From contig SOJX01000065.1 in the NCBI GenBank assembly GCA_004376375.1, forward strand, positions 1-64,000: a stretch of DNA of 64,000 nucleotides, read 5' to 3'. Of the stretch, positions 23,528 to 31,839 are shown piece after piece. The translations under genes and the position numbers were made by a program. This stretch comes from Planctomycetota bacterium (GTDB lineage: Bacteria > Planctomycetota > E44-bin39). Each line of letters opens with the position of its first letter. Position 1 is the stretch's first letter. The notes under the pieces were generated by a model that had not been told where the DNA came from, did no database searches, and worked only from the letters and a program-made list of their open reading frames with translations.

Positions 23528-23655
23528 GTCGTTTGTCGTTGGTGGTTAGTGGTTAGCCGCGCCGCTTGCGGCGCGTTCTTCGATTTTCGAATTTCGATTG
23601 TCGATTTACGATTGAAAAGAAAATCGCAAATCGCAAATCGAAAATCCTTTACTCT
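23528..23655. repeat. Heptad arrays plus 24-bp palindrome copy 3
   Basis: Directly after a stop codon: GTCGTTTGTCGTTGGTGGTT-type heptads (reverse complement of the array at 25819-25860); the 24-bp palindrome at 23552-23575, identical to 8681 and 13168; and then a CGATT/AATCG family (ATCGCAA, ATCGCAA, ATCGAAA) whose two halves face each other as an inverted repeat. Confidence 0.75.
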
Positions 23656-23732
23656 TTCTCCTGAAATCTGTAAAACCGTCTTGCGTGCCGGTGTGCGTGG
23701 AGTTATACTATCTCCACTCCAAGGGGGCCATA

Positions 23733-24338
23733 ATGCAGCCGGTCGAAAAAGCTGAATACATATTCAACTCCAACTCGCTCGACGGAGTAACTCTTTCGTA
23801 CGACCAGACGAAATCTCTTGTCCTTGGTGAAATCGACCCGCTGGCGGTGGAGGAGATCGAGGCGCCCGGCGGCGAGGTTTACGAGTCGGCGGTCGTGTCC
23901 AGCCATCTCGATGCGCTGAATTTTGTTTTGAGTTACCCCAGGGCCAAGCAGCTGGGCGAGGCGCTCGTGCGCGAGATACATTCGAAGTGTTTAAGAGACG
24001 TCCTCGTCGCGCCGGGGGAGTACCGCGAGCACAATCCACGCGTGCCGATATCGTTTCACGTGGATTACACCGAAGTGCCGGACCTCATGAAACTCATGGG
24101 CGCCATGCTTGCCAAAGGTCCGGAATGGAACGAGGACCAGGAAATTTTCGCCTGGAAGATGCACCACGAGCTTTGCGGCATCCATCCGTTCGTCGAGGGC
24201 AACGGCCGGACCGCGCGGCTACTGATGAACCTTATCCGCACGCGTTTCGGACTCCGTTTTGAGCTGGTTTCGCTGGAGGAAAAAGACACTTACATCCAGA
24301 TGATAAACGATTACATCCGCCGCCGCTCCGAATTGTAG
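23733..24338 (+). CDS. Fic/DOC-family protein (putative AMP transferase)
   Basis: 201 aa from the ATG preceded by AAGGGGG. The catalytic motif HPFVEGNGRTARLL (near residue 146) matches HPFxxGNGRxxR fully, so nucleotide transfer activity is expected. The N-terminal helix has SSHLDALNF where regulated Fic proteins carry an inhibitory S-x-x-x-E-G-N; the Glu position appears to be Asp and the GN is lost, hinting at weakened autoinhibition. That alignment is tentative. The C-terminus is short (ending DYIRRRSEL) with no DNA-binding domain. A small GC hairpin (AGCCGGG/CCCGGCT) lies between it and the next gene. Confidence 0.88.
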   Translation: MQPVEKAEYIFNSNSLDGVTLSYDQTKSLVLGEIDPLAVEEIEAPGGEVYESAVVSSHLDALNFVLSYPRAKQLGEALVREIHSKCLRDVLVAPGEYREHNPRVPISFHVDYTEVPDLMKLMGAMLAKGPEWNEDQEIFAWKMHHELCGIHPFVEGNGRTARLLMNLIRTRFGLRFELVSLEEKDTYIQMINDYIRRRSEL

Positions 24339-24415
24339 GGGCACGGGCGGACAGACATTTCGACGGGAGGGGGAACGCAGCCGGGCTCCCGGCTGTTGCA
24401 GTTTAGAGGCAGGAA

Positions 24416-25693
24416 ATGAGTGAGCGCTCCGCAATAATATTTCTCGAGACCGAATACAACCGCAATTCGGTCGCCGCCCTTGCGGGTTCGCTCGAGGACA
24501 TTCTCGGCGAGCTGAGCGGTACTGTGAAGATATCTTTCCTGCCGGTTGAATACCTGGGCGAAGATATCAGGCTGACTGAAGCAATCGGCGACGCGGGAAC
24601 GGTGATGTTCGCCGCCTCGCTCGGAATTCTATACGATAACCCGGGAGCTTTTCTTGCCGACCCGAAATCGCCCGCGCTTGAAGGCCGCAGGATCTACCAC
24701 GTCGCGGGCGGGCCCGGCGCGGTCAATGCGCCCGAGCTACTCCTGTACGCCGGCTTTGACGCGGTCTGCGCGTCCGAGGGCGAGGAAGTCATCCGCGACC
24801 TTGCGAGGTTTATCGGACTCGGCCGGTTCCGCAGGTTCTGGGACATCCCCGGCCTGTGGGTGATGGAGCGTAAAAACGCGTATTTCACGGGCCGGCGGCC
24901 GAGGGTCGATTTATCCAACTATCGGCCGTGCAGCAGGAGGTGGAGGAAGTTCGGGTTTATCGAAATCGTCCGCGGTTGTCTGAACGGTTGTATTTTCTGC
25001 CAGACGCCGCGCTTCTTCCGCGGCGGCGTGCGCGAGAGGTCGCTGCGCGTGGTTTACGGGTCGGTCCGCGATTTCGTTAAAGGCGGGCGCGACCACGTCC
25101 GCCTGCTTGCGCCGAACGCGCTTTCATACGGCTCGCATCTGCGCGGCCAGCCGAACCTCAGCGCGCTCGAGAGGCTGCTTTCAGGTATCCGCGCGAACCT
25201 GCCTGATACGGGGATGCTTATTTACGGCACGTTCCCGTCCGAGATCCGGCCGGAATGGGTCACGGTCGACGCCGTGCGTTTGCTGAAAAAATACGTCTCG
25301 AACCGAAAAGTCGCCATCGGCGCGCAGACCGGTTCGGACACTTTGCTGAAAAAAATCCGCCGCGGGCATACGACGAACGATACTCTGCGCGCGGTCCGTA
25401 TCTGCCGCGAGGAGGGGCTCAAGGTCTTCGTCGATATGATTTTCGGCCTGCCGCACGAGACGCCCAGCGAGTTCGAGGAATCGAAACGCTTCATGTACGA
25501 GATATTCCGCCTCGGCGGCGTCGTAAACGCGCATACGTTTATTCCGCTTCCGGGCACGCCTCTTGCGAACGTGCCTGCGCAGAAGCTGCGGGCCAGGTTC
25601 AGGCGCGAGCTTTCAACCCTCGAGGCCGGCGGCCAGATCATCGGCAACTGGCGCGACCAGGCCGCGTTCCGGAAGTGGAGGGTGAAGAGTTAA
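24416..25693 (+). CDS. B12-binding domain / radical SAM protein (MJ_1487-like family)
   Basis: 425 aa. Residues 1-140 look like a B12-binding-type Rossmann domain without an obvious DxHxxG (SAIIFLETEYNRNSVAALAG, YHVAGGPGAVNAPELLLYAG). The radical-SAM core begins at EIVRGCLNGCIFCQTP, whose CxxxCxxC binds the [4Fe-4S]-SAM cluster. Later TIM-barrel motifs are VAIGAQTGSDTLLKKIRRGH and KVFVDMIFGLPHETPSEFEE, then THTFIPLPGTPLA-like residues. The architecture agrees with the family named for M. jannaschii MJ_1487 (TIGR04013-type), whose substrate is not known to me. GGCAGGAA precedes the ATG. Confidence 0.85.
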   Translation: MSERSAIIFLETEYNRNSVAALAGSLEDILGELSGTVKISFLPVEYLGEDIRLTEAIGDAGTVMFAASLGILYDNPGAFLADPKSPALEGRRIYHVAGGPGAVNAPELLLYAGFDAVCASEGEEVIRDLARFIGLGRFRRFWDIPGLWVMERKNAYFTGRRPRVDLSNYRPCSRRWRKFGFIEIVRGCLNGCIFCQTPRFFRGGVRERSLRVVYGSVRDFVKGGRDHVRLLAPNALSYGSHLRGQPNLSALERLLSGIRANLPDTGMLIYGTFPSEIRPEWVTVDAVRLLKKYVSNRKVAIGAQTGSDTLLKKIRRGHTTNDTLRAVRICREEGLKVFVDMIFGLPHETPSEFEESKRFMYEIFRLGGVVNAHTFIPLPGTPLANVPAQKLRARFRRELSTLEAGGQIIGNWRDQAAFRKWRVKS

Positions 25694-25860
25694 AAGTTTA
25701 AAGTTTTAAGTTAAAAGTTAAGAGAATATATTAATAATTCGATTAGCCGCCGAGCTTGACCGGTGTGGTCTGCTCTGCGTTGTTTTAAAATGGTGAAAAG
25801 TGAGAATTATTATTATAACTAACGACTAACCACTAACGACTAACCACTAACCACCAACCT
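25691..25860. repeat. Heptad arrays between radical-SAM gene and a small membrane protein gene
   Basis: Starting at the stop codon, AAAGTTT/AAGTTAA heptads run for about 35 bases. At 25819-25860 a CTAACGA/CTAACCA array of six units runs into the stop codon of the convergent small gene. The second array is the reverse complement of the one at 23528. Confidence 0.75.
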
Positions 25861-26078
25861 CAATTCCACTTTACAATCATGAGACCGATTCCAAGGATGA
25901 GGAACGCACCGAACGCGGTCAGCCTGAGCAGGAAATGGAACCAGCGCAGCGTAGGTTTGTCGGGATAGAACCTTTCCCATTTGAGCAGCATTCTCACAAT
26001 CATGACGGCCGAAATCGCGGCCCACGCGAAAAAGAGGATGGCGAGCTTGACGGAAGTGACCAAAGATTTATCCCGCAA
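25860..26078 (-). CDS. Small membrane protein
   Basis: 72 aa with two hydrophobic helices at about residues 10-30 and 48-68 (KLAILFFAWAAISAVMIV, LRLTAFGAFLILGIGLMIV) joined by a basic WERFYPDKPTLRW loop. The start would be TTG at 26078 with no good ribosome site. Its stop lies inside a heptad array. It resembles small inner-membrane proteins of unknown function. Confidence 0.5.
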   Translation of the reverse strand: MRDKSLVTSVKLAILFFAWAAISAVMIVRMLLKWERFYPDKPTLRWFHFLLRLTAFGAFLILGIGLMIVKWN

Positions 26079-26140
26079 TTGAGCTCTGTTTTGTTTTCAT
26101 GAGTATAAGCCGGAAAGCTCCCACGTCAAACGGAAAACAG

Positions 26141-26252
26141 AATTGCAGTACCGAGTTTCGAGTTACGGGTTTCGAGTGGGGAAAGAACAAGAATTACTTC
26201 CCTCGATACTCGATACTCGGTACTTGGTACTCGGTACTTCTTCCACGGGAGA
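26141..26252. repeat. Heptad arrays, GGTACTC/ACTCGAT family
   Basis: An AGTACCG/AGTTTCG/AGTTACG array on the left faces an inverted TACTCGA/TACTCGG/TACTTGG array on the right across about 50 bases, so a transcript could fold into a long hairpin. The same family occurs at 28141, 40598 and 46140. Confidence 0.75.
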
Positions 26253-27269
26253 CTATTCTTTTTCGTATCCGCATTTTGTCAGGAGCAGGTTTTCATCCTG
26301 CACCAGCCCTATTCCGGGCGCGTGTATCTTGAATTCCTGTTCACCGTCCAGCGGATTTTCTTCCTGGGATTTCAGGCAGCGCCTGAATTTCCCGGCGGGG
26401 GTGGTGAGCGTTGTGTTGAGGTCGACAATCTCGGCCCGGTCCATGGCGATTTTCGGGGCCACTTCCTGATAATACCTTGCGCCGAGCATGGCTTCGCCGG
26501 GCATCATCATGCCGGCCTTTGCACCGTTTTCTCCCGCGATCCATGCGCCTTCGTGTCCGGCCACTTTGCCGTCCTTGTAGATGTCGACTTCTTCGCCGAA
26601 ATAGAAGACGCTCTTCGTGTCCTTGCACATGGCGAAGAAGTTTTTCGATATTTCAACGAGTTTTCCGTCAACGGATTCTCTTTCCTCGACGACGCGCGTC
26701 TCGACGTCCCCGATTTTCTTCGTCCTGTCCGTTACGACGATTTCCATTTTGACGGTGTGCCTGCCTTCTTTGCCTTCGAGGACGAGCCTGTAGCCCGGCA
26801 TAAGGATGAAGAACCTGTTCTTCCCCTTGGAGGTAAATTTCCGGTTCTCGATATCGAAAAACTTCTGGTACTCTTTCTTCTTCATTTTCTTCTTTGTGGT
26901 AGCGGTTTTCTTTTTCTTCTTTGCGGTCGCGGTTTTCTTTTCCACCTTTTCGGGCTTGAGGCCTTCGAATGTCCTTTTCAGTTCTTTGCCCTTCGCGTCG
27001 AACACGACGTCCCATTCCTTGCCGTCGACGATCATTTCTATCTCGTAGGTCTTCTTGTTTCCCTGGGTTATCTCACTGATGTCGACCAGCCTTCCGTCGC
27101 CGACAGCCTTCAGTATAGCCCTTTTGACTCTCCTCGGCACCTGGTCGATGGTGACCTTTTTCTCGTAGAATTTTTCTACTTTCTCTCCCGCCGACACGGG
27201 GACGTAGAACGCGCTCTGTGCCAGAACGCACGCTGCGGCGACAGCCACAAGCAGCAATACCTTTTTCAT
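26253..27269 (-). CDS. Secreted protein with PepSY-like N-terminal domain and Lys-rich linker
   Basis: 338 aa. Signal peptide MKKVLLLVAVAAACVLAQSA. Residues 36-100 (VTIDQVPRRVKRAILKAVGD, then YEIEMIVDGKEWDVVFDAKG) have the beta-alpha-beta pattern of PepSY-like/DUF2874 domains. A low-complexity linker of lysine, threonine and alanine follows (about 105-130). The C-terminal 200 residues are beta-rich with one Cys pair (MCKDTKS, RRCLKS, LTKCGYEKE) and no recognised family. GGGAGG lies seven bases before the ATG. Likely periplasmic or surface located. Confidence 0.7.
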   Translation of the reverse strand: MKKVLLLVAVAAACVLAQSAFYVPVSAGEKVEKFYEKKVTIDQVPRRVKRAILKAVGDGRLVDISEITQGNKKTYEIEMIVDGKEWDVVFDAKGKELKRTFEGLKPEKVEKKTATAKKKKKTATTKKKMKKKEYQKFFDIENRKFTSKGKNRFFILMPGYRLVLEGKEGRHTVKMEIVVTDRTKKIGDVETRVVEERESVDGKLVEISKNFFAMCKDTKSVFYFGEEVDIYKDGKVAGHEGAWIAGENGAKAGMMMPGEAMLGARYYQEVAPKIAMDRAEIVDLNTTLTTPAGKFRRCLKSQEENPLDGEQEFKIHAPGIGLVQDENLLLTKCGYEKE

Positions 27270-27429
27270 CCTGCACCTCCCTGGTTATCTCTGGACTGGA
27301 AATTCCCGGCCTTTTTGAAACAGGTTTTCGATCTGCCTGTCGGGCGGCAATTATACCACTGGGAACATTAAGGGAAGATTAAAAACGGATATATTTTGCA
27401 GGGGCAGGCACGTGGGTTTGCCCCTGTAG

Positions 27430-28122
27430 CTAATCCAGCGCAGGGGAATTCTGGGTCGGCTCGCTTCCGTCCGTGGTGAAGCGTATTACCCCGGAATGGT
27501 CGACGTAGAAGCCGCGGGTGCCGGTCTCTCCGGTGGTTTGCGGGACTGCCGTGCAGGTCCACTCGTTTTCGTATGCCCAGATTCTGATGTCGTAACCGCT
27601 TTTCTTGCCGGAGCCGAGGATGGGATCGATGAAGTTCGCGGTTGAGAGCTCGTCGAGGGTGCCGTATGTGCCGTAACGGGCGCGGTATTGTTCCTGCGTG
27701 GACGAGATTGTCCGCAGGGACGCGATAACGGCTGCTTCGCGTCCGGCCCTTCTCGGCGCTTTCAGATCATCTCTATTCTGCCTCGGGTCCACCGTCTTGA
27801 TGAAACCCGCGACGTAATCGAGGTTTTCATTGACCTTGTCCAGTTTTTCTTCGAGCTTCTTTACTTTTCGGTCAAGCCCGGCCAGGTTCGAATCCGTCTT
27901 TCTCAGCGATTTCGACAGGTCGCGGAGCATGGGAGCAGTATCCGCTTCGGAGCCGGGCCTGAACCTGATTTCTTCACCGCTTGCCGAAGCGGTTTCCTTT
28001 ACGATTGTTCTGGAGTGTTCTCTGACTTCCGGTTTTCTGTTGAAGGCAATAACGGCGATTATGAGGGCGAGAATTCCGTTTGCGAGAGCTATCCATCCGA
28101 TAAGCGGTATTCTTTTACTCAT
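27430..28122 (-). CDS. Membrane-anchored pseudopilin-like protein with coiled coil
   Basis: 230 aa. An N-terminal helix at residues 5-28 (LIGWIALANGILALIIAVIA) anchors it. Residues 65-110 are a heptad coiled coil (LRKTDSNLAGLDRKVKKLEE). The C-terminal part (REAAVIASLRTISSTQEQYR, YGTYGTLDELSTANFIDP, GYDIRIWAYENEWTCTAVP, RGFYVDHSGVIRF) matches the globular region of type II secretion/type IV pseudopilins as seen in Planctomycetes. The pilin cleavage motif is absent and the transmembrane helix is separated from the pilin-like head by the coiled coil. GGGAG precedes the ATG. Confidence 0.7.
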   Translation of the reverse strand: MSKRIPLIGWIALANGILALIIAVIAFNRKPEVREHSRTIVKETASASGEEIRFRPGSEADTAPMLRDLSKSLRKTDSNLAGLDRKVKKLEEKLDKVNENLDYVAGFIKTVDPRQNRDDLKAPRRAGREAAVIASLRTISSTQEQYRARYGTYGTLDELSTANFIDPILGSGKKSGYDIRIWAYENEWTCTAVPQTTGETGTRGFYVDHSGVIRFTTDGSEPTQNSPALD

Positions 28123-28129
28123 TGATATT

Positions 28130-28340
28130 TCTCCCTGGCAGAAGTACCGGGTACCGGGTACTAATTATATTTTCCGAAATCGAAAATCGATTAATAGGTT
28201 ATTAGTTTTTGGTTTTTAGTTCTTGGTTAACCAAGAACCAAAGACCAAAAACCAATTACCAAAAACCTCTTTCCCGCAATCCGAAATCCGCAATCCGAAA
28301 TTGAAATGACCCACGACTCGGGACCCGGGACACGGGACCC
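28130..28340. repeat. Cluster of five heptad families
   Basis: In order: GTACCGG units (28141-28163); a GAAATCGAAAATCG patch; a TTTTTGG/TTAGTTC array that turns at TTAACC into its inverse ACCAAGA/ACCAAAG/ACCAAAA (28203-28272), forming a long hairpin; TCCGAAA/TCCGCAA units (28277-28300); and CGGGACC/CGGGACA units ending at the stop codon of the ThyA homologue. Confidence 0.8.
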
Positions 28341-29132
28341 TTATTCAAACTCCTCGTGTTTCTGGCCGGCGGATTGCATGATTGATGGGTCCTGCTTCGT
28401 GCGGGCGAGGGCGTATTTGTAGCAGTGGTCGTAGACGTGCATGCCCTTGGAGATGGCGACCATCTCGCCGTTCTCGACGCCTATCTGGTCGGCCATGTAC
28501 TGCTTGAGGAGCTCCATACCGCCGAGGTTCGCGGGGAAACCGGCGTAAAGGTCCCACGAGCGGAAATAGATTATGAAGTGAAGTTTGCCGTACCTGATTC
28601 GCGTATCAATCAGGCGGCAGCAGGGCGGGTCGACGAGCCGGATGTCGGACGGCATGCCGATTTCCATCGTGGCCTGGTTGGTCTCGTACCCTTTCTCCCT
28701 GTACATCTTTATGACTTCGTCGATCTGGTTGATGTTGAGCGGGATTTCCTCGATCATCCTGTGGCCGTTTTTCTCGCGCGGGACGCGGACCTTGAAGTCG
28801 ACGAGCCGCTCGCCGTAGGTGTAGTCCTCTTTCTCGGTCTTCTCGCCGGTCATGAGGTAGAGCATGTAGTTCTGGATGTAGTCCATCGAGGTCGGCGGTA
28901 TGAGGCCGGAGCCCTCGGGCATGAGCGGGAGAATCTGGTGGTGGGGCTTTTTCACGTGCACGGTCACGAAGTCGAACTCGAAACGCTTCTGGCCCTCGTA
29001 TGAGCCGTGGTCGATAACGTACTCGTAGCCGTACTTGAATATGTTGTAGAGGCACTTGAACCATGCATCGTCGAGGTCGAATGCCTCTATAAAGACGGGA
29101 TAAAGGCCGGTGCGGGTTTCTTTCTCAGGCAT
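28341..29132 (-). CDS. Thymidylate synthase homologue (archaeal-type ThyA / dCMP hydroxymethylase superfamily)
   Basis: 263 aa. Start ATG at 29132 with GGGGGAG upstream; the frame continues to 29189 but without support. The C-terminal half has the ThyA core: DPPCCRLIDTRIRYGKLHFI with the catalytic Cys region, then IYFRSWDLYAGFPANLGGME corresponding to RSnDv..glP.Nia, and GEMVAISKGMHVYDHCY corresponding to GdlH.Y.nH. The N-terminal half is unlike E. coli ThyA. dTMP synthesis from dUMP with methylene-folate is the likely role, but a nucleotide hydroxymethylase cannot be excluded. It ends in a repeat cluster. Confidence 0.75.
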   Translation of the reverse strand: MPEKETRTGLYPVFIEAFDLDDAWFKCLYNIFKYGYEYVIDHGSYEGQKRFEFDFVTVHVKKPHHQILPLMPEGSGLIPPTSMDYIQNYMLYLMTGEKTEKEDYTYGERLVDFKVRVPREKNGHRMIEEIPLNINQIDEVIKMYREKGYETNQATMEIGMPSDIRLVDPPCCRLIDTRIRYGKLHFIIYFRSWDLYAGFPANLGGMELLKQYMADQIGVENGEMVAISKGMHVYDHCYKYALARTKQDPSIMQSAGQKHEEFE

Positions 29133-29285
29133 TACTCCCCCTCTCGGTCGGGAATTTCTGAACAAACTCGGATAAACTGCATCAGACATGCACCAGACAG
29201 GTTGAGATTTTACCGCCGGTGATTCGTTTTGTCAAGGAAAGATAAACCGGCCTTGAACCAGCTACCAACCGGGTGAGTAGCGGCG

Positions 29286-29556
29286 AGGTCGTGCTCGCCA
29301 TGTGTAAAAGTGATAAGTTGATAAGTGATAAGTTAATAAGGGCTAAGGAGCTTCGCGCAGTAAAAGTGATAAGTTGATAAGTGATAAGTTAATAAGGGGC
29401 AATGAGCTCCGCACATATTATTAATATATTCTTATCACCTATCACCTATCACTTATCTCTTATCCCTTATCCCTTATCCCTTATCCCTTATCCCTTATCC
29501 CTTATCCCTTATCCCCTATCCCCTATCACTTATCACCTATCACCTATCACTTACCC
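29286..29556. repeat. Long GATAAGT / TTATCCC heptad arrays in inverted orientation
   Basis: Two copies of an AGTGATA-AGTTGATA-AGTGATA-AGTTAATA block (29308-29345 and 29364-29400) are separated by a short unique insert. Facing them at 29438-29556 are TATCACC, TATCACT, TATCTCT and about ten TATCCCT units in the opposite sense. The array ends at the HAD-phosphatase stop codon. The rest of 29133-29285 has nothing supportable. Confidence 0.85.
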
Positions 29557-30224
29557 TTATCTCCAGCTGCGGTGAGGTCGTCGAGGAGCGCGGGCAGGTC
29601 GGGATAAATCAGGTCAGGGCCGGCTTCGCGAAGGGTTGCCTCGTCGCAGTGACCGGTGAGGACGCAGGCGATGCGCAGGCCGAGCCTGACGGCCCGCGCG
29701 GCTTCGATGTCGACCGTGGTATCGCCGACGAACAGGGTTTCGATCGGGTTTCGCCCCATCATGTTCATGACGTGCTGGAGGATATCTGGCGCCGGTTTAA
29801 GATTTTCCACGTCCTCGGCGCCGGCGATTGCCTTGAAGTATTTCAGGACGCCGAGGTTTTCCAGAATCGGCTCGGTGAAGTACCGCGGTTTTGTCGTGGC
29901 GACGGCAAGGTCCCAGCCTTTTGCGGCAAACTCCGGCAGCGCGTCTGCCACGCCGGGCAGGAGGTGCGTTTTTTCGAGATAGATTTCCTGGTATCGTGTC
30001 CGGTAGAGCTCGACCATCTCGTCCGGTCTCTGGCCCGGCGGCAGGTAGGGCGCGAACATTGCCTCCAGGGGGTGGCCTATTGTGGCGCAGATCGCATCCG
30101 TCGGCGCTTCCGCATATCCTTTCCGGCGCAGCGCCGAGTTGAATGCATCGGCGACGGCCTCGCCTGAGTTGACCAGCGTTCCGTCAAGGTCGAAGATTAT
30201 CAGAGATATCGGTGGTCCAAACAT
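29547..30224 (-). CDS. HAD-family hydrolase, phosphoglycolate phosphatase-like
   Basis: 225 aa. HAD motif I is IIFDLDGTLVNS at residues 8-19, motif II is VATTKPR near 110, motif III the Lys in ENLKPAPDIL, and motif IV FVGDTTVDIEAAR near 165. The cap is alpha-helical (C1 type) as in Gph and PpaX. Likely substrates are phosphoglycolate or pyrophosphate-like molecules; not decided by sequence. Its ATG is 16 bases after the upstream tail-anchored protein, so they share an operon. The stop codon sits inside the TTATCCC heptad array. Confidence 0.85.
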   Translation of the reverse strand: MFGPPISLIIFDLDGTLVNSGEAVADAFNSALRRKGYAEAPTDAICATIGHPLEAMFAPYLPPGQRPDEMVELYRTRYQEIYLEKTHLLPGVADALPEFAAKGWDLAVATTKPRYFTEPILENLGVLKYFKAIAGAEDVENLKPAPDILQHVMNMMGRNPIETLFVGDTTVDIEAARAVRLGLRIACVLTGHCDEATLREAGPDLIYPDLPALLDDLTAAGDKGK

Positions 30225-30239
30225 TCCGGTTTTCAGGTG

Positions 30240-30698
30240 TCAGAGGAATACTGTAATCAGGAAAGCCAGTATAAAGAGGAAAAGGAATACGGCCTTGCCG
30301 AGACAGCCTTTTTCCTTCTCCTCGGAGGCGTACGGGATCGGGTCGGGCGGTTTTTCGCTTTTCTTCCAGTCGCCGTCGCGGACGTAGCCGAGGCGGCCGC
30401 CGTCGCGCTTGAGCGCCCACCCCGTGTCGAACTCGGTCGAGAGGGTCTTGAGGACCTCGATTAAGAGCGGCTCGACGTTAAGGCCCGCGGCCTCGAAGAC
30501 GATTGACGAGCCGACGTTGAGGGTGCCGATGATTCGCCGGGCGCCGCTGCGGCTCGAGACGGAGCGGAACTCGGGCGGCGTCGTCGGCCAGATCATTGCG
30601 TCGACCAGCTCGTTTCCGCGATCCACGATTGGATCGATTTCGTCTGCGCGCTCGGGCGGCAACGGATCAATGAGATGGAAGGAGTAGCGGTATGTCAT
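30240..30698 (-). CDS. Hypothetical tail-anchored membrane protein
   Basis: 152 aa. A soluble N-terminal domain (MTYRYSFHLIDPLPPERADE, VSSRSGARRIIGTLNVGSS) is followed by a single C-terminal hydrophobic helix at the very end (GKAVFLFLFILAFLITVFL), a tail-anchor layout. No family recognised. Upstream of the HAD phosphatase in the same operon and divergent from the 30828 gene. Confidence 0.65.
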   Translation of the reverse strand: MTYRYSFHLIDPLPPERADEIDPIVDRGNELVDAMIWPTTPPEFRSVSSRSGARRIIGTLNVGSSIVFEAAGLNVEPLLIEVLKTLSTEFDTGWALKRDGGRLGYVRDGDWKKSEKPPDPIPYASEEKEKGCLGKAVFLFLFILAFLITVFL

Positions 30699-30764
30699 GG
30701 TTTACCCGCGCATGTTAGCATTTATCCGGTGAGGATGCAATAGCCCACTTGCGCCTTGCTTCCA

Positions 30765-30793
30765 TTGACATTTCCGTAAAGTCGTGCTATCAT
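30765..30793 (+). promoter_or_regulatory. Extended -10 sigma-70 promoter
   Basis: TTGACA at 30765-30770, 17 bp, TATCAT at 30788-30793 preceded by TGC (extended -10). Transcription would start near 30800, which excludes an upstream ATG at 30792 and supports the start at 30828. Confidence 0.65.
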
Positions 30794-30827
30794 GTCAGGA
30801 GCAGTCGAACACTTGACGGAGGTGCAG

Positions 30828-31709
30828 ATGGATCAGAGCCGTTCACCAAGGCCGCGCCCGCATTCACGTCCGCAGCCGCACGGACAGCGGCAGCCGCGGA
30901 GCCAGTACAAGCCGCCGATGAGCTGTTTTGCGAAGTTCATGCTCACGATTATCGTCTGCGCCGTGCTCGTCGCCGGGGCGATGGCGGGGCTTTTCCATTA
31001 CCTGAAGAATTCCAACCCTGACCTGACGCCGAAGGAGTTTCTGACCTTTGCATGGAAAAGCACCAAGAAGACCGTTGCGAAGTACAAAGACGAAGCCGAG
31101 GCGAAAATCGAGGAATGGAAAAAAGCGCTCAAGAAATCCAAGAAGACACAGGCGTGGCTGGACAAGATGTTCCCGGCCGAGAAGGACGACGGACCCGTTT
31201 CGGCCGGACCGACCAGGCGCCCGAGACCCACGTCGAAATACGTCGACAGCTCCGGGAGAAACGTCGACCCGGATAAGAGAGCGGGGCCCCGGCCCACCGA
31301 CAGTTATGGAAGGGAGACGCCGACCGGCGATAAGCCGCCCACGGAACCGGGCGATACTCCGAAAGGCACCGAGCCGGCGGATACGACAACCCCGCCCGAG
31401 CCTAAAAAGAGGCCTGAACCGACCACGCCCAAACCGGTTGCAAGGCCGAAGCCGGCGCCCGCGCCCGAATCCGACTGGAACAAGGAAATCCATCCCGAGT
31501 TCCAGGCCACGGCCGACAATATGCGCGCCGGTCTGAAATATTTTCAGCAGCAGAAATTCAAGAAAGCGCTCGAAAAGTTTGAAAGGGCGGAACAACATCT
31601 CGACAAATACAAGGCGGCGAACCCGGATGATTACAGGGTTGAGGAAATGCAGGGAGAGATAACCTACTGGAAGCAGGCGGCGATGAAGCATTCCGGATGG
31701 GGCGACTAA
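30828..31709 (+). CDS. Single-pass membrane protein with Pro/Thr-rich linker and C-terminal helical-repeat domain
   Basis: 293 aa from the ATG preceded by ACGGAGG. A basic, Pro/Arg-rich cytoplasmic head (RSPRPRPHSRPQPHGQ) precedes one transmembrane helix at about residues 35-57 (LTIIVCAVLVAGAMAGLFHY). Next come a Lys/Glu-rich helix, a long disordered Pro/Thr linker with many PTPEPKKRP-like runs, and a C-terminal TPR-like pair (AGLKYFQQQKFKKALEKFER, then AEQHLDKYKAANPDDYRVEE). This may be an envelope-spanning scaffold; family not recognised. Confidence 0.7.
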   Translation: MDQSRSPRPRPHSRPQPHGQRQPRSQYKPPMSCFAKFMLTIIVCAVLVAGAMAGLFHYLKNSNPDLTPKEFLTFAWKSTKKTVAKYKDEAEAKIEEWKKALKKSKKTQAWLDKMFPAEKDDGPVSAGPTRRPRPTSKYVDSSGRNVDPDKRAGPRPTDSYGRETPTGDKPPTEPGDTPKGTEPADTTTPPEPKKRPEPTTPKPVARPKPAPAPESDWNKEIHPEFQATADNMRAGLKYFQQQKFKKALEKFERAEQHLDKYKAANPDDYRVEEMQGEITYWKQAAMKHSGWGD

Positions 31710-31715
31710 AAGAAG

Positions 31716-31822
31716 GTGTCAGGTTTCAGGTTTTAGGTGTCAGGTTTATCTTTATTATTTTCTTATTCCTGAAACCTAATACCTAATACCTAATACCTAA
31801 AACCTAAAACCTGATACCTATT
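31716..31822. repeat. Inverted heptad arrays, GTTTTAG / ACCTAAT family
   Basis: GTGTCAG, GTTTCAG, GTTTTAG, GTGTCAG on the left face ACCTAAT (x3), ACCTAAA (x2), ACCTGAT on the right across an AT-rich 30-base spacer. The same family and layout occurs at 62265-62340. As RNA it would fold into a long imperfect hairpin directly behind a stop codon. Confidence 0.8.
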
Positions 31823-31839
31823 AATTACAGGGGCGGTTT

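Noticed and set aside
24340..24415. Rho-independent terminator after the Fic gene
   Set aside because: The GC hairpin AGCCGGG/CCCGGCT is not followed by a T-run.
28130..29556. CRISPR array
   Set aside because: The repeats are 7-bp tandem units with drift and no unique spacers of constant length; no cas genes are present.
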